Made by a program: the position numbers and the translations under genes. Positions 61,701-64,000 of a stretch of DNA of 64,000 nt are shown in pieces (position 1 is the first letter of the stretch; the number at the start of each line of letters is the position of its first letter). This DNA is from Aureispira sp. CCB-QB1. GTDB lineage: Bacteria > Bacteroidota > Bacteroidia > Chitinophagales > Saprospiraceae. The DNA is taken from the NCBI RefSeq assembly GCF_000724545.1, contig NZ_JHBV01000043.1, positions 62,001 through 126,000 of the forward strand. Direction: 5' to 3'. The notes under the pieces are model-generated. The model saw nothing but the letters and a program-made list of their open reading frames with translations, was not told where the DNA came from and searched no databases.

Positions 61701-62242
61701 AGCAAAGAGATGATTTGTTGAAATCCAAAGAAAATTTATTGGCGACGATTGCCGAGATTGAATCGAAGGCAACCGAACGTTTTATGGTTGCTTTTAATCA
61801 AGCTAGAACTTACTTTGTGGAAGTATTTCGTAGTCTATTTCATAAAGATGATACGTGCGACTTGAAGTTGATGAGTCCCGAAACGCCACTGGAGTCTAAA
61901 ATCGAAATTGTTGCCAAACCCAAAGGCAAACGTCCTTTGTCTATCAACCAACTCTCAGGAGGTGAAAAAACCTTAACAGCAACGGCTTTGTTGTTCTCTT
62001 TGTATCTTTTAAAACCTGCGCCATTCTGTATTTTTGATGAGGTAGATGCGCCATTGGACGATGCGAATATTGCGAAGTTTAATAATATCATTAAGGATTT
62101 TTCTAAAAATTCTCAGTTTGTCATTGTGACCCACAATAAGAAAACAATGGAAGCGGTGGATATTATGTATGGAGTAACGATGGTAAAAGGAATTTCAAGG
62201 GTTGTGCCTGTTGACTTCCGTGAAATGGAAACAGTTACCTAA
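58715..62242 (+). CDS. smc: Chromosome segregation protein SMC
   Basis: A 1,175-residue SMC ATPase that holds DNA and helps condense and separate the chromosome together with ScpA and ScpB. The Walker A site GSNGCGKSN is at 31-39, a Q-loop follows, and two long coiled coils (about 165-505 and 660-1000) are separated by a hinge at about 510-650 (NLEAYLSYYVVQNFTEAL region). The C-terminal head has the signature LSGGEKTLTATALLFSLY (about 1079-1096) and Walker B CIFDEVDAPLDD. The length is normal. scpA and scpB are not in this window. It has a possible terminator at 62307-62342. Confidence 0.97.
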   Translation: MRLKSLDIKGFKSFADRTVINFGEDVIGIVGSNGCGKSNIVDSIRWVLGEQKTSQLRSESMTSVIFNGTKSRKASGLAEVTLTFINDKGILPLEYQEVSIKRILYKDGSSEYQLNGVKCRLKDISNLLVDTGMGSDSYAIIALGMVDDLLQDKDNSRLKLFEQAAGISKYKTRKKETFSKLKATEADLSRVEDLLFEIQKNLKSLERQAKRAKRYFELKDEYRRLSLELSYFKISECKTAYKTLDKQIDEERENKKALDQEVIQLEKRVEREKNGNVEKEKALADAQKQLNSLVGKIKGKENDKKILTQKSLFLQQNNEKLDERIASNRKRIAETEQNIELQSEQLDEQYKLGKELSSQLAEAKEILEKIRNKHGNVKKELEAFLVEQKTLNNALFEQEKKAAVLQNQEESASKSIERLERVLEQRTSEVAGITAQASQLATAQQEQETTLEGLRAAEALRKKQLEETEQKLEVAKESLSGKNRNLDSKRNEYKLLKSLVENMDGFSESIKFLSKNRSWSDNAPLLSDVFYCQPEYRAAVENYLEAYLSYYVVQNFTEALQAIELLDQHQKGKANFFLMEQFPTTHTKEKTTNKGTWALEVLEYDAKYQALAEHLLGDVYIVDEKVGVEELNGQTIWLTKDGKYTQRGYSIRGGSVGAFEGKKIGRKKNLELLETQIETLTEAAQVLENEVKDLRLVQQNLRQNNQQVEIQKLEKQLNNTVRQAITIKSKLESFEQFKKETEEQKESYLEQIKTYQVAQEGVRGELAKVQKQLVQLRETVSEKDASVQNIAEDMAEASSNYNKKHIEQVRHQNGMASIEKELDFSHRQYKELKDQRKRDEEVLNESGGDLTSTQKEIEAADIQLEEWYEVKKTYQEQVGQAEKAYFEARGNIVETEKKLRDKQRQQTQLLELIGKLDNKFNEVKLKLTSIAERLNVEFEVKINDLVNEAPNPEFEEAVLESNVEQLRQRLTNYGPINPMAIEAYDEIQERNKLIIEQRDDLLKSKENLLATIAEIESKATERFMVAFNQARTYFVEVFRSLFHKDDTCDLKLMSPETPLESKIEIVAKPKGKRPLSINQLSGGEKTLTATALLFSLYLLKPAPFCIFDEVDAPLDDANIAKFNNIIKDFSKNSQFVIVTHNKKTMEAVDIMYGVTMVKGISRVVPVDFREMETVT

Positions 62243-62306
62243 TAAAAAACTGTTTGAAGGCCAGTAATTCATGGTTCAAACTACTTGTTGCTACAAAAAA
62301 GACAAG

Positions 62307-62342
62307 GCGAGTTGGTAGAAGGCTAACTCGCATAGTTTTTTC
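62307..62342 (+). terminator. Possible terminator of smc
   Basis: 7-bp stem GCGAGTT (62307-62313) with AACTCGC (62325-62331), 11-base loop, then ATAG and a T-run to 62342. Weaker than the others in the window. Confidence 0.5.
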
Positions 62343-62385
62343 TATAAGAAAGGTTGTAAAGAGCTTTTAAATCGTAGTTTTTTTG

Positions 62386-62393
62386 TACTTTTG
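62386..62393 (+). promoter_or_regulatory. Putative -7 promoter element of hmgA
   Basis: TACTTTTG fits TAnnTTTG, 58 bases before the start codon. No clear -33 box at the standard distance. Confidence 0.35.
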
Positions 62394-62451
62394 GAATATC
62401 TGAAATATATTACTTAACCACAATTCTACTAAAAAAAGTACCTAAATAATT

Positions 62452-63612
62452 ATGGCTTTTTATCAAAAACTAGGAAAAATTCCACAAAAGCGACACACAC
62501 AATTTCGCAAGGAAGATGGTAGTTTGTATGCAGAAGAGTTGGTGAGTACAGAAGGCTTTGATGCCAACTACTCGCTTATCTATCACGTACATCCTCCTAC
62601 ATTGGTCAAAGAAGTTGGAGAACCTTATTCTGTGGAGCCTAAAATTGCAATTAAAAAGAATTTAAAGTCTTTGTCTTTAAAAACGTTTGCTGTCAAACCA
62701 GAAGCAGATTATCTCAAAAGTCGTGTGGTTCTGATGGTAAACAATGATTTGCAAATTGGTGTTGCCGCTCCCAAAGGAGCTCCAATGGATTATTACTACA
62801 AAAATGCAGATGCAGATGAAATGCTTTTTGTCCATGAAGGGGAAGGAACCGTGCATACGATTTACGGAGATTTAGATTTTGAATATGGAGATTACATTGT
62901 CTTACCTAGAGGAACCATCTATCAAATTGAATTTAAGACAGAGAAAAATCGTTTGTTTGTTTTAGAATCATTTAGCCCCATTCGCTTTCCAAAGCGTTAT
63001 CAAAACAACCAAGGACAACTAATGGAGCATGCTCCTTTTTGTGAGCGAGACATTCGTACCCCACAAAATTTAAAAACGCACGATGAGCATGGTGATTTTA
63101 AGGTGTTGATTAAGAAACAAGGAATGATTTTTCCTTATACCTATGCAACACATCCGTTTGATGCTGTAGGTTGGGATGGATACCATTATCCTTACATTTT
63201 TTCTATTCATGACTTTGAGCCAATTACAGGGCGAGTACACCAACCGCCACCAGTGCACCAAACTTTTGCAGGTGCGGGATTTGTAGTGTGTTCTTTCTGC
63301 CCCAGAAAATACGATTACCATCCTAAGGCGATTCCTGCACCATACAACCATAGCAACATTGATTCAGATGAAGTGTTGTATTATGTAGATGGTGATTTTA
63401 TGAGTCGTAATAATATTGAAAGAGGTCAGATTACACTACATCCAGGAGGCATTCCTCATGGACCACATCCTGGCGCTGCGGAACGGAGTATCGGTGTAGA
63501 AGATACAGAAGAATTAGCTGTAATGGTTGATCCTTTCCGACCATTCCAAATTACAGAAGCAGCTTTGGAAATTCAAGATCCTAATTATTATTTATCTTGG
63601 TTAGAACACTAA
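62452..63612 (+). CDS. hmgA: Homogentisate 1,2-dioxygenase
   Basis: Iron-dependent dioxygenase that opens the ring of homogentisate in tyrosine and phenylalanine breakdown. The 386-residue cupin protein has the N-terminal segment QKRHTQFRKEDGSLYAEELVSTEGF, the double-stranded beta-helix around VHEGEGTVHTIYGDLDFEYGDYIVLPRGT, and the iron site in the C-terminal half: His300 (YNHSN), Glu307 (SDEVLYY) and His336 (GIPHGPHPG). Residues and spacing are those of the Bacteroidota HmgA branch; I read the ligands by analogy. Other genes of the pathway (hppD, fahA) are not beside it within the window; they may lie beyond 64,000. Confidence 0.92.
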   Translation: MAFYQKLGKIPQKRHTQFRKEDGSLYAEELVSTEGFDANYSLIYHVHPPTLVKEVGEPYSVEPKIAIKKNLKSLSLKTFAVKPEADYLKSRVVLMVNNDLQIGVAAPKGAPMDYYYKNADADEMLFVHEGEGTVHTIYGDLDFEYGDYIVLPRGTIYQIEFKTEKNRLFVLESFSPIRFPKRYQNNQGQLMEHAPFCERDIRTPQNLKTHDEHGDFKVLIKKQGMIFPYTYATHPFDAVGWDGYHYPYIFSIHDFEPITGRVHQPPPVHQTFAGAGFVVCSFCPRKYDYHPKAIPAPYNHSNIDSDEVLYYVDGDFMSRNNIERGQITLHPGGIPHGPHPGAAERSIGVEDTEELAVMVDPFRPFQITEAALEIQDPNYYLSWLEH

Positions 63613-64000
63613 ACGTTAGTAGGTTGAAACGGCACGTAGCGACACAACTAACTACTATTAGAAATAATAAACAATGAACTATAATTTAATTAGTAAAATT
63701 TCAGAAAAACAACGCATTAAATTGGCCATTCAAAGTAGTGCCATGTGGTAAGTATTGGACTTTGTAAAACTAGGTACTTTACAAAGTCTATTGGGCTGTT
63801 GAATTATAGTTGCTAAATTCATACACTATTTGCTATTTATCTAAAATACTTGACAAAGGATGGTACAGTAAGTGCGATTTAGCAAAAAATTATTATCATT
63901 AACTTAAATACACTGGAAAATAGATTTTTAAACGAGTATTGGTGTTTTGATAACGGAGCTTATCAAGTTGTGAGTGCTCTTGAATTTTATCAAAAGTATT
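63613..64000. other. Gene-free end of window with repeat and hairpin
   Basis: A degenerate repeat is at 63616-63660 (GTAGGTTGAAACGGCACGTAGCG). An ATG at 63674 opens only 25 codons, ending at 63751, and I do not accept it as a gene. A perfect hairpin GACTTTGTAAA (63758-63768) with TTTACAAAGTC (63778-63788) follows, without a T-run. No gene is seen in the remaining 210 bases up to the window edge. Confidence 0.5.
63616..63660. repeat. Extragenic repeat, degenerate copy
   Basis: GTAGGTTGAAACGGCACGTAGCG and ACACAACTAACTACTATT keep the order of the TTGAAACCACG, GTAGCAGCG and AACTACTATT modules with several changes. Confidence 0.6.

Noticed and set aside
63674-63751. 25-codon ATG frame after hmgA (MNYNLISKISEKQ...)
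   Set aside because: Too short, no family match and no continuation in other frames; could be a gene remnant but nothing supports it.

Overview
The window is AT-rich chromosomal DNA from a member of the Bacteroidota. It encodes a type IX secretion (T9SS) C-terminal sorting domain, a PorT-like barrel protein directly behind menG, a TonB-dependent receptor with a carboxypeptidase-regulatory-like N-terminus, a DUF5686 protein, BshB1 of bacillithiol synthesis, and promoters of the TAnnTTTG type. Several features suggest the Saprospiria (an Aureispira- or Saprospira-like marine bacterium): a very large WGR/WD40/TPR protein, a 498-residue helical-repeat protein, and intergenic space littered with GTAGCAGCG-containing palindromic repeats. 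That placement is an inference and was not tested. No phage, plasmid, transposase, CRISPR array or rRNA operon is visible.

Layout. Positions 1-8,900 hold the 3' end of a DEAD-box RNA helicase with YwbE behind it, a DPP-IV-type peptidase, FolB with an unusual Cys-rich tail, a DUF4197 lipoprotein and a T9SS cargo protein. Positions 8,900-15,400 hold bshB1, an OsmC protein, a small barrel protein, a three-gene run (secreted protein, PepSY-type membrane protein, methionine aminopeptidase) and a GNAT-nitrilase fusion. Positions 15,400-22,900, all on the minus strand, hold a TonB receptor with a DUF4856 lipoprotein (probable iron-related pair), a PrsW-type membrane protease, a MATE exporter and the EngB GTPase. 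Positions 23,300-38,000 hold menG-porT, a truncated secreted ORF coupled to a lipoprotein, an AraC regulator, DUF5686, a GT39-type glycosyltransferase, kdsB, an ACMSD-like amidohydrolase, a DUF1361-methyltransferase-ABC ATPase run and the 498-residue protein. Positions 38,160-43,421 are a single 1,753-codon gene (WGR, beta-propeller and helical repeats). After it come tRNA-Arg(TCT), a GNAT enzyme, an RlmD-type rRNA methyltransferase lacking the usual Fe-S cysteines, a Crp/Fnr regulator with a small membrane protein, FKBP, RluD, a YdeI-like protein, peptide deformylase, DUF4159, an OmpA-domain protein, aspartate kinase, two tandem secreted paralogues, SMC and homogentisate dioxygenase.

Most genes are housekeeping or cell-envelope functions in short operons, separated by strong hairpin terminators, several of them shared by convergent genes. 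The most distinctive feature outside genes is a family of dispersed extragenic repeats. Three long copies (about 170-210 bp, at 6.7, 29.6 and 48.1 kb) have terminal inverted repeats (TAGTTCGTTGA / TCAACGAACTA), a conserved inner palindrome with variable loops, and a third small hairpin. Many shorter or rearranged copies occur. They look like non-autonomous MITE-like or REP-like elements.

I do not see a clear new defence or mobile system. The best leads are the repeat family, the giant WGR protein, the zinc-finger-like tail on FolB, the cysteine-less RlmD homologue, and the tandem secreted paralogues.
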